DNA of 64,000 nucleotides from NCBI GenBank assembly GCA_035578155.1, contig JAPWDM010000008.1, positions 24,948,598-25,012,597 on the forward strand. The letters run 5' to 3'. The notes below the pieces were generated by a model, which worked only from the letters and a program-made list of their open reading frames with translations, did not search any database and had not been told where the DNA came from. The DNA is from Brachynemurus nebulosus. Its lineage: Eukaryota; Arthropoda; Insecta; Neuroptera; Myrmeleontidae. Below are positions 25,620 through 37,676 of this stretch, in pieces (position 1 is the stretch's first letter; each line of letters opens with the position of its first letter). Position numbers and translations under genes: made by a program.

Positions 25620-26126
25620 ACACTAAAAGGAACCTCCTCTTCTTAAAAATACGAGAAGGTACTTCAAAAAGGGAAGACAAATTTTTTTGCTTCAATATTA
25701 GATGAGATTTTTAACTTGTAGCAGGTAGGCACATGAAAAATTTCATGTTTATACCCCGAAAGATGTAGGCATTATGAAGGCATGATGGACGGACAGACAT
25801 GACGAAGTTATAACGGTCCTGAAATTTTTTTCATGCGGGTATGACTAGTATGACGATACCATTTTAATTGCGTCAACGACATCAAATTTTTTGGGCACAA
25901 TTCCAACTATTCTATATAGGTATTTACACACCTAATTGAGGAAATTAATAACAATAAATTCTTTGAAACATTTACCTACATTAAATTGAGGGGTTTTCCT
26001 CTTGTTCCGTTCTTACGTATGTTCTGTGTACATAATATGGTACATATCCAATCTCCATAATAATTTGCATATCAGACGTGTGCTGGGCCGGCTGCATGTA
26101 TTCTTTTATCAACAAATAAGTACTCC

Positions 26127-26165
26127 TATATAAAATGTTGCCATTGACAACGCACTTTTAGTTTA
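26127..26165 (+). promoter_or_regulatory. Possible core promoter of GTP cyclohydrolase I
   Basis: TATATAAAA at 26127-26135 is followed at normal spacing by TTAGTT (A at 26160), one base off the insect initiator TCAGTT. The sequence downstream is less repetitive up to the start codon. No transcript data; AT-rich DNA yields TATA words by chance. Confidence 0.4.
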
Positions 26166-27084
26166 CTTGACTGAATCACACTGAACGCGAGAGAGCCTGT
26201 TGTTGTAATAAGTGAGAGAAGCTAACTGAAATTATTGTATTATCAAACTCAACCAACACTGAATTCTGTGAAGTTACCGCACGCGTGTATTTTTTTTTTA
26301 AATTTCAACAATCAAAATAAAAGTTTAGTGGTGCAATCTGTTGTTTTATATTAGCGATTTATTTTTATTTGTAAATACGAATGAAAACAGTGCGTCAAAA
26401 TTCAAGAACCAAGTGTTTTTTGTTCAACAGTTGTTTGGAATTTGTTTTAGCGTTTTTGACCGGGTGTTTTGATACGGTGTTTCTTTGTTCCGAATTTTGT
26501 AAGTGTTTTTGCTTTTTGGTAAACTTTGGAGGGTGTCAGTTAAAAAAAAAAAATTGACAGGGACACGTTTAACCGGTGTTTTTTTTAATTTCATTGTTGA
26601 GAGATTTGTTGGAGAATGGAAACGTAGTTTTTTAAATTCAATTGATTTTGAAGCTACAAATGAATCGGTTAATCTTGACTGATTTTACATTTAACTTCAC
26701 AAATTCTCGTAACTCTCTTTTTGAGTTTATAAAAATTTGTTAAGGTTTTTAATTCATTGTTAAGGGCATGGCTGTAGAAAGCTGAGGCGAGTCTCACGAG
26801 AGTAACAGGTTGGAGCCTAAGAAGTTCCATTTCTTTCGAATTCTACCGGGTCCTAGTTTTAGACGTGACTGTCGCGGCCTGTTTATGGGCCAAGTTAAAG
26901 CAATAATGATCTAAGTATTTTGTCCATTTTACGAGAAAAATTACCGGTTACAAATGTTTTATCAATAGAATAAATTTCGTGGCCCTAAAAATTTTTAATT
27001 GACACATCGTCCAATTCGTATACCTTTAGATTCTGTCACTAACAGAAAATTAAATAATTTAGCTGCTGCATTTTAAACCACAAA
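26160..27084 (+). other. Putative 5' leader with upstream ATGs
   Basis: About 925 bp of relatively repeat-free sequence before the start codon; part may be intron. Upstream ATGs occur, for example 26768-26785, a five-codon ORF in a good context (ggcATGG). These could limit translation of the main frame. Confidence 0.4.
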
Positions 27085-27277
27085 ATGAATGGTGAAGTGG
27101 ATCATGCTAATAGTATGCCAGCGACCAACGGGATTTGTGAACGTCGAGAAATATCCAAAAAATTACCGCCACTCTCAACACGTAAAGTGAGTTGGTCGGA
27201 AAAGGTGGAGGATAATGAAGATGATCCTCTTGAAGTGCCTGGAACACCTAGAACGCCAAGAACTTCCACAACCCCAG
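27085..27277 (+). CDS. Pu: GTP cyclohydrolase I, coding exon 1 (N-terminal extension)
   Basis: GTP cyclohydrolase I makes 7,8-dihydroneopterin triphosphate from GTP, the first step to tetrahydrobiopterin and, in insects, pteridine eye and cuticle pigments. This exon codes for 64 residues plus one base. It is a polar N-terminal extension with a serine/threonine-proline-rich end (PGTPRTPRTSTTPG) like that of insect Punch, ahead of the catalytic fold and probably regulatory. The ATG at 27085 is preceded by an in-frame TAA at 27055. The donor GTAGAT follows at 27278, phase 1. Joined to exon 2 the frame continues as Gly-His-Glu-Lys. Drosophila uses alternative first exons, so others may exist outside. 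Function is certain only through exon 2; the exon assignment is strong. Confidence 0.9.
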
Positions 27278-27683
27278 GTAGATACTGATAAAACTATTTC
27301 TTGTAAATGATTGGAAAAAATTTGAAATAAAAAGCCTGCCAAATTTTGTAAAAATAATGTTTTCAATCACTTGAATTGTAAGTTGTAATCGCCTAAGCAA
27401 AATTTAAAGATAACAGGTCTAAAACTTTTACTTACCTTTCTAGGCACGTAAGTAATTGCTTACTATCAATTAGTAAATGAATTTTTCTATGGAAATAGTT
27501 ATATACTTACAGATTAATGAATTTGATTGGTTTTAATAATTTTTTTTTTCAATTTTTCATAATTATTTTGGTTTAAAAGTAACTCACTCGAACTTGTAAC
27601 TCTATTTTTGGCTATGCATATTTGAGCTTATAGCGGTTTGTATATAATCAGTAATATTGTCAATATTTCGAAACAATGATAGT

Positions 27684-28539
27684 AGGGGAGACCGGGGTAA
27701 TAAGAGACAAGGGAGGGGGTAATAAGAGACAAAAAGAATTATTTAACTCTAATTATAAAACTAATCATTATGAAAAAAGTACTACATGTTTGACTAAAAA
27801 AAAATTTTTTAATGTTTCGAAAAATCCTTGTCTCTTATAACCTCTGCTAGGGTAATAAGAGACAACCACAACACTTCTAGCTGCCCATATAAACTAATAT
27901 AAAATCAATTGAAGTAATAGCAGATATCTAGAGAAAATTCTGAATCAGCCAAATCTTTTTACTTACCAAATACTTAACAGCCGTTCTCAAAATATCTTAG
28001 GTTAAAAAAAAGTTTCAAAATTTGGTTTCTGAATTTCGTTTGTTTTAATATTTAATACGAGTTAATAAAAAAATTTACTTTTTTGTTATTTTATACAGTC
28101 TGTATGGAGTAGAGACAAGCGTGATATATGACAAAAAAATTTGAAATGGGTACGAAATTTTTTTTAAATTATTCAAAAACAAAGTTCAAGTTATTATTCC
28201 GCAAAAATTCAAACATTGGGTAATAAGATACAAGAGTAGAGTCCAGTTATGAAGAAGGTTTTTAAGATTTTCAATAATTGTTTATTATTTGTCATGCTTT
28301 CCGTCAACAAATTACATATCAAAAATATTCAAAAACTTAATACATTAACAGAAAAAAATGAAGTCGGTGAAAAGTCACGAACTTTTACAAACGATTACAA
28401 ACTTATCAACAAGTTATTGGTGTTAAAGTGAACGTATTGAAGTTATCATTACTTATTTTTTAAAATTTCTGATCTTGAATTTTTGTTTTTTTGACATTGT
28501 TTCTTATTACTCCTATCTTTTATTACCCCGGTCTCTGCC
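27684..28539. mobile_element. AGGGGAG element B in intron 1 (856 bp)
   Basis: The left end AGGGGAGACCGGGGTAATAA and the complement of the right end GGCAGAGACCGGGGTAATAA are inverted repeats. 'ggtaataagagacaa' recurs three times near the left and inverted near the right. It shares the terminal AGGGGAGACYGGG design with the element at 5697 but has different internal words. The 60-codon ORF inside is not supported. Confidence 0.75.
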
Positions 28540-28795
28540 ATTACTGATCGTTTGCAGACCGCTTAAGGATTGGAGTAAAGCCACTAGTGACTGACACTAT
28601 GCTAGTTAATGATAGTTTTGCACAGTTGTCTGATGTAACATGTAGAAGTTGATTTCTTGACTTGTTGCAAGTTATTCGTCTTCTTTATCTTCCTTATTCC
28701 AAGGAAAGAAGACTAAGAAATAGTGTCATAGATTGACTAATGTGCGCTTTGAGTTCATTACTATTAAATAATTTAGTAATGTTAGAACACATTAA

Positions 28796-28930
28796 CACCT
28801 TGACGATCACAGCCTATAATGACAAAACGTCCAACTGGTACACTATTTGGACAGCTAATACACTTTATGTAGCATTGTTGATATCTTATGTTTCACTTGA
28901 CGTCTTGTGACGCCAATGACTGTCAAGGTG
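28796..28930. mobile_element. Short TTAA MITE (135 bp) in intron 1
   Basis: TTAA flanks both ends (28792-28795 and 28931-28934), with inverted termini CACCTTGACGATCA and CACCTTGACAGTCA. The TTAA target fits a piggyBac-type element. Confidence 0.85.
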
Positions 28931-28939
28931 TTAATTTTT

Positions 28940-31900
28940 GTTTGTCTTACGTAGATTGTCTAGCAATTAGTGACTTAAGTCGGTAAACATTAAGATGTTT
29001 ATTTCTTCAAATAATTTTGATAAATTAAAAAAAAGGTATTTTTTTCAAAATGGTGTTGCAGTAAGTGGGGGTGACTTAAAATACAAGTTTTCTCACCTAA
29101 CTTTATTTGAGGGCAAAATTTAAAAAAAAAAATTATAAAATACAATTTTCTTAGATATTTTTATTTGCAACAATTTGGTACCTTACAATTTCCTTCAAAA
29201 AGGTTTCCACCCACTTTTAAAAATGTAGGTTATGTACTTATAAGACTTTGTCATCACCTAACTTTTTCAACTTTCTTCACATTGAAAAAGGTTTGTACCT
29301 ACTTAATAAATTAATATTTGTGTGTTTTGTTCATGAAACTTTTTTGAAGTGGGTGTCATAAAATTTGTAAGGTTTAACCAATTCTTTATTTTTCGAATTT
29401 AACACTGTTGAGTTTAATATAAGTATGTCTTTTTTTTACCCCACTCGAGCAGCGTCTTTTTTTACCCCGCCCAATCCTAGTTATGTCCGAACATAACAAA
29501 TATCGTTAAATTTTACAACTATTGCGGGTAATGATCCGGGTGTTCGTACTGCTGGGATCAGGGCTTAATTATTTACGCAATTTTACCAAATGAACAAAGA
29601 ATCTGCATATACCTACGCACTTGTGCGAAGGTGCGACTTGTGTTTATCTTACCTACGCCTTGGGGTAAGAACTTGGAATATTTCATTCTGTTTGAGAAAA
29701 ATATATATAGTAATAACATTTTGAATTCTGCATGAAATGTAAATATAATTAAATATATTAATCAATACCTATAAATAAAAGAGAAGGGCCTGTCTGTGAT
29801 TTTTAAATTTTTAGGTATTAGTATGTTTTTCAGTTAGCAAATTCGACATATATACCAAATATAACTTTAAAAAAAATTTTGTCTGTTTGTACGAACCGAT
29901 TTAACTCAAAAACTATTAAAGTTATTGAGTTGGAATTTACAGGGAATATAGATATTAACCTCCCGATCAATCTTAGCCACACTTTAATGTGATCTCCCAA
30001 ATGGTTATACACAGGATGATTCAAATAGATTCTTCATTAAAAGTTCATAGTCTCCTAAATAAATTAGATTTTTGAAAATTTGGTTATAGAAGTTTTCAAT
30101 TATGAAGATTTTAATTAAAATATTTTTAACTTGCTGCCATTTCCGGTTGTACCGGAAGTTGACACCAAATTTGTTATTTGAAGTGTTTTTGACAGCAAAT
30201 TTGAATTCGCTGGAAATTGTTACTAATATTATATGTGACAGTGACATTTCAGCTTTTTGACTTGATACAGGATGGTCACATAAAGCATTTTTTTAAATAT
30301 TTTTTGTTTATTGTGCAAATCTTTTTCTTTTTTTTTCAAATGAAACACCTGTATTTTTGATCATAATTATGTAGAAAAATGTAAAGTCTATGTATCTGTT
30401 ACTATAAGATATTCTAATATCTAAAACTGGTATTTTGGAAGTTACATAGAATTTGTATAATAAAATTATCAGTTATTTTTTCTATGAGCACGGCTGACAG
30501 AAAAACCACGGGACAGATTTCAATGAAACTTTATAAATTTATTCCCTAGACGCTTCATCATCTCAACATCGACAACATCCTCAGTCAAAATCATCACAAT
30601 ATTCTTTATGGGGGTTGATATATTCAAGACAAAAGTTGATATATCAAAAATACTAATTTAACAATAAACGGAAAGAAAAACAAAAGATTACCTAGGTTAC
30701 GATAAAAATAATATTTAAAAATTTAAATGTTAACTTCAAAACTTTTTTACTAAAATTTTACTTTAGAAAAGGATAGCAGTAAAGTTTAATTACAGAGGAA
30801 CTGAACATAATTTTAAAAAATTCACTAGGGTTCTCGGATCCTGGAGAGGATCTAAAATTGAATTAATTTTAAAACCATCAATGTGGGAATCTATGGAAAG
30901 ATCTCAAAGTGTGAAAATTAGAGATATTAATATGGTTACTTTCGAGTCGTTTGGCGAGCGGAGCGAAGCATTACATGGAATTAACCTTTTATAGAATTTT
31001 AAACTGGTTGACGAGCGAAGCGAAGCACTTTAAAGAATTGATTTAAAATTAAATTTGCCCGATTTGTTTCGGAATAACTGATTTAAAATAGCTTCACTCA
31101 CAGTTAGGATAATTTTACACGAATGAAACTAGAGGGTATAGTCAAAGGAGGTCAAAAATAATTTAACGAATACATGTTTCAACACTTTTTGAAAATTAAT
31201 CCTGTAAAGAGTAAAATAGGGAATAAACGTAAAAAAACGGGAGAGGTCAAAGTTTACATTTTCAACGCCTACTATTCTAGCGTCTGCAACAATGAGCCAG
31301 TTACTTTATGGGAAATGTTCAAATGTACTGCAAACAGACTTATAGGGAATGTAATGTAGGGATTTAAATTTCCCAATAGGAATAGGGAGGATACTTATTT
31401 AGACTAAAGTCTATAAAATATTAGATATTTTAAAAATATATAAAATTTGAGTATTTTAAATCAACGTATCTTTTTTACTTCTATACCAAATTCGTTGACA
31501 CCTTAATAGGATTACTTTAGATTTTTAGTTTATGTGATATGCTTGAAGAAATAACCAATTAGTTTTTGAAAATTTTCAATTGTTCTTAGCTAACTAGCCA
31601 AAGGGAGAAATTAAAAATAAAGAGGAAATAAAGCCTATCATGTCAGCTTATGATAAGAAAATAGGGACAAATATTTTAGCAAACTACCTAAAAGGAATTA
31701 CCTTTACTAAATTATGAAATTCACGCTTGCGAAGCCGCGGGTAACAGCTAGTAGTTTATAAATTAAAATTTTTGTTTGAATAATGAAATTACGATTAGAA
31801 ACATTTTTTTTTTTCATATACAGTGATCAATTTAAAAGATGCTAATAAAGGTAAAGTGCGAATCTAAGTGTGTGCATGCCAAGAACCAAGGTTTTCCTTT

Positions 31901-32163
31901 GCACAACAAAATATTCTGATGAAATTCTAACTGATTATTACGACAATTATTCATCTAATAGTATTTGAAAATTTTTCTTTGTACTGCTTTAACTGATCTA
32001 CAGATCTAAAACACCGTACTATATCCTTTCTAAATTAATTACATGGAACAGTTTATATATGAGACGCGTCATAAAATGTCCAATCAGAGTAATTGTGGTG
32101 CGTGATCAAAAAATTTTTTAACGTTCGGTCCGTATTAAATTTTTCTTTTGGTTTGCGTTTTAG
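28940..32163. other. Rest of intron 1, with LINE-tail-like sequence
   Basis: Intron sequence up to the acceptor TTTTAG. About 30487-31752 runs from 'gggacagatttcaatgaaac' to 'gcgaagccgcgggtaacagc' + TAGT, a style typical of insect RTE/Helitron-type repeat ends. 'cgagcg(g/a)agcgaagca' occurs twice (about 30954 and 31011). Short ORFs here show no domain. Confidence 0.5.
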
Positions 32164-32373
32164 GTCACGAAAAATGTACGTTTCATCACGACTTAGAGTT
32201 AGATCATCGTCCACCGACACGGGAAGCGTTATTACCGGAAATGTCGCGTTCGTATCGACTGTTGTTGAGCTCGTTGGGTGAGGATCCCGATCGACAGGGT
32301 TTATTGAAGACACCGGAACGGGCTGCAAAAGCGATGTTGTTCTTTACCAAAGGTTATGACCAAAGTCTTGAAG
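32164..32373 (+). CDS. Pu: GTP cyclohydrolase I, coding exon 2
   Basis: A 210-bp exon between acceptor TTTTAG and donor GTAAGT, phase 1 at both ends. It reads [20 protein letters not shown], then a helix with the family words [20 protein letters not shown] and RAAKAM, then [10 protein letters not shown]. This matches the start of the conserved domain of animal GTP cyclohydrolase I, before the active site; insect Punch is nearly identical here. The zinc ligands (Cys and His of the CEHH motif) and the GTP-binding residues lie in later exons. I looked for a CEHH-type exon in the next 31 kb and did not see one, so this record is partial. It codes for residues about 65-134. Confidence 0.95.
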
Positions 32374-32856
32374 GTAAGTGTTTTTTTTTTTTTTTTAATT
32401 TTGATTTGTAGGGAAACAATTTCAGAAATTCTTGTTTTAATTTATTTAATTAATTTGTGGTTTCGAAAATCTTAGCTTTCAGTCTAAACCATTTTAAGTT
32501 GTTAGGACTAAAAATATCTAAAACATGAAGTATAGCAAATTTTTTTAGAATGTCTGTGCTAGGATTTGTGTTTTAAAATATAGGAAATATTGTAAATTCA
32601 ATGTCTATTTAAAGAAGAAAATTTATATATACAATTGACTAACAACATAATATATTTTAAGAAAAGAAGTAAACAAAAAAATTAAAGACTATCTAGTTTT
32701 ATTAAAAAGTTGTCAAACATCGTAAGACGCTTACCGAGACTTTATTTCTCATTTAAATATTTCATATAGTAGGAAAATTTTTGAAAATATGCATAGTTTA
32801 CGCCAGCGGAGTTTGCAGATTTTGTCTTAAATTGAATCTTAGTGCTTAAACTAAAC
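32374..32856. other. Start of intron 2
   Basis: Poly-T run after the donor, then AT-rich DNA without recognisable elements. Confidence 0.5.
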
Positions 32857-33036
32857 CAAAGGTGGCCAACCCAAAGCGGGCCGAATATAAAATTATGTGT
32901 TCCTATATATTATATATTTTTTTAATACATTGGTTTTCACTACGTTGGTCAATATAAAATAAACATATTTTGTATAAGTGTGATGAATCTCGCGGGCCCA
33001 AAAAATTCTAGGCGGGCCGCGGCTTGGCCACCCCTG
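32857..33036. mobile_element. hAT MITE, 180 bp, perfect 8-bp duplication
   Basis: AACTAAAC at 32849-32856 and 33037-33044. Ends CAAAGGTGGCCAA and, inverted, CAGGGGTGGCCAA, followed by inverted 'gcgggcc' words. The GGTGGCCAAC type of end is well known among hAT elements. Confidence 0.92.
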
Positions 33037-33411
33037 AACTAAACAAATGTTACTGAATTTTAGTTTCGGGAACAAATTCTTTGACGGTTCCGCAGGGTGC
33101 AGACAATTTTTTCCAACAAAAAAAAGTATTATACCAATTTTGATTCACAGTTTCATAAACCGGCGAAAAAAATATTGTGATAACAACCTTTTTTAGAATC
33201 ATAAGTGTCTTTCTCTCTAACGTTCGCACTCAGATGGAACTATCTTTGTCTGTTGCATACATTGAGACGCTAATTAAATAGAAATCGTAAACAAAGTAGA
33301 GAAACGCCTTAAAATACGTTTTTTGAAGGAAAATTTTCAGGGAAATTTTTCGAACCATTATATAAAAGAAGAAGAAAAACAACAGAGTATTTTAATTCTT
33401 AAAGAAATTTT

Positions 33412-33478
33412 ATTGAAGGGGGAATCGAATCCATAGCCTATTACGAAACGCGGGTCATGCCACCAAGTTATGTTCTGT
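33412..33478 (-). repeat. tRNA-like SINE head
   Basis: On the - strand: TTGGTGGCATGACC as an A-box region and GGATTCGATTCCC as a B box, about 40 nt apart. Stem pairing is incomplete; a SINE head or tRNA pseudogene. Confidence 0.45.
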
Positions 33479-33521
33479 TATACAGTATAGTGTACTAATA
33501 CTTTACTTTTAGCATCCATAC

Positions 33522-33928
33522 TAGGGATGTTATAGATATGAAATTTCGGATACGGATACGGATATTTAAAAACATTTTTTTCGGTTTCGGTTTTGGTTAC
33601 GAATATGTAAAAATATCGGATAATGTTTCGGATACGGTTACAGTTACGAATAATTGCTTTCAGTGAACATATTTTTTTAGAAGAAAAAGTGGAAACATTT
33701 AACCCAAAAAGTGGACGTCAAAAACGAATCAACGGAAATCTATCAAGAGAAATATATGCAGCAAAAAGTTGCTTCGATTTAAACTCAGTTTTCCAACTGC
33801 AGTTGTCTGTTATTATCCGAAACAAATCCGAAACTTTTATTTTCGGATACGGTTTCGGTTTCGGATATATAATTATGTTGGATATCCGGTAGTTTCGGTT
33901 ACGGTTACGGATATCCATAACATCCCTA
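33522..33928. mobile_element. hAT MITE, 407 bp, perfect 8-bp duplication
   Basis: ATCCATAC at 33514-33521 and 33929-33936. Ends TAGGGATGTTATAGATAT and TAGGGATGTTATGGATAT (inverted). The interior is rich in 'cggatacgg' and 'cggtttcgg' repeats. The ORFs on both strands are products of these repeats. Confidence 0.95.
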
Positions 33929-33936
33929 ATCCATAC

Positions 33937-34831
33937 ATAACGTTCTATACATAGGTGATATTTCAAAAAAAATATTGAAGAGCAAGAAATATATTTAATA
34001 TAAGAACCATCTTGAGAGATTCTTAGAATAGCAAATTAGTTCATAGTTATTTCTGGCAAATTTTGGTGACGCGAACTGTTTCTATCTAATAATTTAAATA
34101 ATTTTCTTATACAAATACAGTTAAGAGTACCTAAAAATTAACTATGAAATCCTACAAGTTGTGCTCTTGTGAATTATAAATTTCATTTTCGTTTTTCATT
34201 GTAACAGAGTTTTGGTAAGTCCATTGGTCCGATCTACTTCGGTATTTATTCTACTGCAAGTTTATTTTTTTAAAAATTATAGAAAAAGAAAAGTAACAGT
34301 TTTTTCTTACCGCTATTAAATTATGCATAATATGTTACGTGATATTTGCACAAGGTCTCCAATGACAAGTTTCAGCAGTAGTCGTCAAGTCGACCAACAG
34401 CAGTGATTTGCTACTCCTTTAATGTTAATTATGTTAACTAAATAATTATTTCAAATCAGTCACTCTTACTTACTGAAATTACATATGCATAGATACTTAA
34501 GTCATTTATGTGTGGTACTATTTACAGTAAATCTGGTACAGTGAAACTGTATCAGGTTACCAATAACGTATCTGATATGATAAGAGTGAAAAACGGAATA
34601 ATTTCACACGGATATAATGCTTGAATAGTCTCGAATATACGTATATTTTTTTTATTTAAATAATAGGTTACTTTTTACAACGATTTCAACATCTGTGCTT
34701 CCCTAAAAGTATGAAAAAAATCTTTTTCTACTCCTGTTGAAGAACACACTCATCATATATCCATTAATTGTTGAGAAAATTAAGTATTGTTCAAAGGTGT
34801 GGAGGAATGACCATTACTCGATACCTTTCGA
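33937..34831. other. Stretch without gene
   Basis: AT-rich and unique in this window; no element ends seen. Confidence 0.35.
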
Positions 34832-34839
34832 CCAATGAA

Positions 34840-35614
34840 CAGCCCCGGATCTACGATTTTGGCAGAAATTGGATAATGACGCCCCCCCTCCAACTTTTGT
34901 CATAAATAGTTAAAAAAACTCATAAGTATATGTATAAGTCCTTTACAGAACTCCTATTTTTCCCGTTGCGGCAATGGTAAAAATTGAGGGTTTTGCAAAA
35001 GATCAATATATATACAAGTTGATTTTTTATTGTAATAAACCTACCCCGAAAACATTATAAGTTGTGCACAGATTTTTATCACCAGCGTCATGAGAAATAC
35101 AGCGGCTCAAAGTTCCAAAATTTGGAAAAGAGTCAATTTTTAAAAGTTTGCAAAAATTAAAAGATAGAAATTTCACTTGAAATTTTTTTTGGGTAGTTGT
35201 ACCCATATACAGCTACTCCCATAAAAAATACTAAGCTATTTAAAATACTCTTTCTATAAGAAAAAAAATGTTTAAAAAGTGAATTTTGCTAGATTTTGAT
35301 ATCCAACTTTAGGTAAAGTTTTCTTGTGGTAAGGACGAAGATAGGTCAATTATGGACATAAAATGAAATTTATTACCTTTAAGCTTAAACGGTTTAAGAT
35401 AATTATTTTAAGAATTGTTCTCAATACCTCAAATACAATAGAAATAACTGGAAGAATATTAATTTAAAACTACAAATTAATTTTTTCTAAAATGATCGAG
35501 CAACCAACTTTTTTTTAGAATTTGATATAGATCGACCTATTATGATTTTGGTGCCCCTTGAAACTAACGCCCGGGGCAGGGGCCCCGGTTTGCCCCTCCT
35601 TAGATCCGGGGATG
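34840..35614. mobile_element. hAT MITE, 775 bp
   Basis: 8-bp flanks CCAATGAA (34832-34839) and CCAATGGA (35615-35622) match at 7 of 8. Ends CAGCCCCGGATCTA and, inverted, CATCCCCGGATCTA, with C-rich and G-rich subterminal runs. No ORF of note. Confidence 0.85.
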
Positions 35615-35876
35615 CCAATGGAATCACCATTATTCAACAGGCTTGCAGTTGTTTTATGAATAATAATTATATCTATCAAGTTTTAATTTCATACATATAT
35701 GTACCGTAGTAACGTATATTATATAAGTAAACAAAGTAATTTATATTTTATTTTGATCATTTTCGTAGATACATAGGTATACGAACATTTAATGAAATTC
35801 GAGACAGAATAATAATGATATTCTTTTAATTTAAAGTTTATATTAAGTTTTATTTAAATTAAAAAGGGAAAAAATC

Positions 35877-36017
35877 GTAGAAAAAGTATAGTATTCTACT
35901 CGCGTGCAATGGGTATTACTCACTCAGATGAATTACGATATTCACCTCGTGTCGCAAATTCATCTTCGTGAGTAATAATTATCATTACTCGCTCATTGAA
36001 TAATTTACTATTTTTTA
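35877..36017. repeat. Hairpin element 'Q', copy 2
   Basis: GTAGAAAAAGTATAGT begins it and ACTATTTTT ends it, as at 23020. The centre 'attactcactcagatgaatt' pairs with 'aattcatcttcgtgagtaat'. The hairpin design and edges are conserved although the stem sequence differs. Confidence 0.65.
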
Positions 36018-36989
36018 GGTATTTTTGAAGAATTTTCATAAGATTACATTTTTTAATCGGAAAGGACCAATTCCAAATTTAGTGTTTTACAAATGCCTAC
36101 ATAAAAATTAAACATCTAACCATACGCGCCAACCAACTACCAATCAGGGGGCAACGGGAAGTAAAGCGGAGCGAGATAAATACCAGTCCGAAATCACAAG
36201 TTTCGTTAGTGTTGGTCGAAGTTTTCCAAGCAGCAAGACTAATTTCTTGATGTTTGGAAACTTTGTTTCTCAAAATTTTCCTATTTTTCGAGTTTTTGTA
36301 CACATTGTTGTATACTTATGTATAAATTGTAAATATCAAGAAGCTGCTAAAAATGATTTTTTAAAATGATTCTGACTACTTTTCTTCCTTTGAAAATAAT
36401 CGAAAAGATTATATAAATTTTTTATTGTCTCAGTACAAAACGTTATTTTGTTTTTATTTATTTATTTATTTATTTATTTTTTTTTTTTTGACAGTAAGAA
36501 TAATATAATTTTAACTTTTTCTTATTTTTGTCATTAAAATTCAAGAATAAGCCTCCTGAAGATCTGATTTTATTCATAAAGACATTGACAGTGGGAGCGC
36601 CGGGTAACACTTATTAATAATTTTTAAAAATGCAATTGTAGTTTGATAAAATGGGAATAAAAGCTCAATTCGAATATTGTGGCGCTGTTATAATAGCCAC
36701 GTAAAATGATTTTAGTCTTAATGATTTGATGACTATGATTTTGGTTGTAGAAAAAGTACTATATACAACCATTTTTTATTTGTAAGAATTTTAGTACTAT
36801 TGCAAGTAATTTTTTAGAATATTTTCAGTATTTTCACTTTTATTTCTCGTTCATAATTTTTACTGTAGCAAGAAGTTAAACCTTAATATAAATTTTACCT
36901 GTTTCGAGTAATTACAATTACATCATGCTATTGCAAACAAATTATTATCAATGTTATGTTTTGCATTTTACAAAAATTACCAATCCTGT
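36018..36989. other. Stretch without gene
   Basis: AT-rich; a (TTTA)n run at about 36458-36480. The 68-codon ORF at 36097-36303 shows no domain. Confidence 0.35.
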
Positions 36990-37676
36990 CAGTACACCAA
37001 TACCTCAATTTGCGTCGTGGTTACGTTCCAAAAAAAACACGACGCAAAGTGAATTATGATTTTCTATAGCAAACCATGTAAAGATCGAAGATAGGTTTCA
37101 GGGTTACGAAAATACTACTTTTTGAAAAGAAAATTGAACAAAGTAAACATTTAAAAAACAAAAATAATATAAAACTTTATTACATACATACAAAAAAAAA
37201 AAACAAATTCAAAAAATTTCAATGCACGTCGTACACGCGATACAGAAACTGATTCAACATACATCACACGCGTAATATGTTCCATATTTGTATATCAGTT
37301 TGTTTCAAAATTTAAAACTACGTCCAATACATTTATTAGCATGTGATAACCACCATATAATCCGGCAGTATGGATTTCGTCTATTTAACTTAATTTAACA
37401 TTTCCATGTTCAAAGTAGTTGCCATCTATTATCAATCTTTATTACAACATCAATAGATACATATCCACCATATTACAACAAAGTCGTGCCATCTTCTAGA
37501 AAAAAAAAAGAAAATTTCAAAAAATTTCAAAAAAAAAACAATTAAAGACTCGAACCCAAAACAACGCAACTTTTAAAATCTAACGACGCACAGTGAAGAT
37601 TAGTACTAATTCAGCAGCGACGCAACTTCGAAAAAACGCAAACCGAAACGACGCAAAGCGAGGTATTGGTGTACTG
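36990..37676. mobile_element. pogo/Tigger-like MITE, 687 bp
   Basis: Ends CAGTACACCAATACCTCAAT and the complement of the right end CAGTACACCAATACCTCGCT are inverted repeats, continuing TTTGCGTCGT. TA is found within the terminal CAGTA, so the exact boundary relative to the TA target is ambiguous. The 'CAGT...CCTCG.TTTGCG' style is that of pogo/Tigger elements. No transposase. Confidence 0.75.

Noticed and set aside
25367..25705. 112-codon ORF
   Set aside because: It overlaps a hAT-like MITE end to end and shows no domain or coding-like composition.
32053..32328. 91-codon ORF antisense to GTP cyclohydrolase exon 2
   Set aside because: Shadow of the real exon on the opposite strand.
33623..33966. 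Three overlapping ORFs with Phe/Arg/Tyr repeats
   Set aside because: Products of 'cggatacgg' repeats within the hAT MITE.
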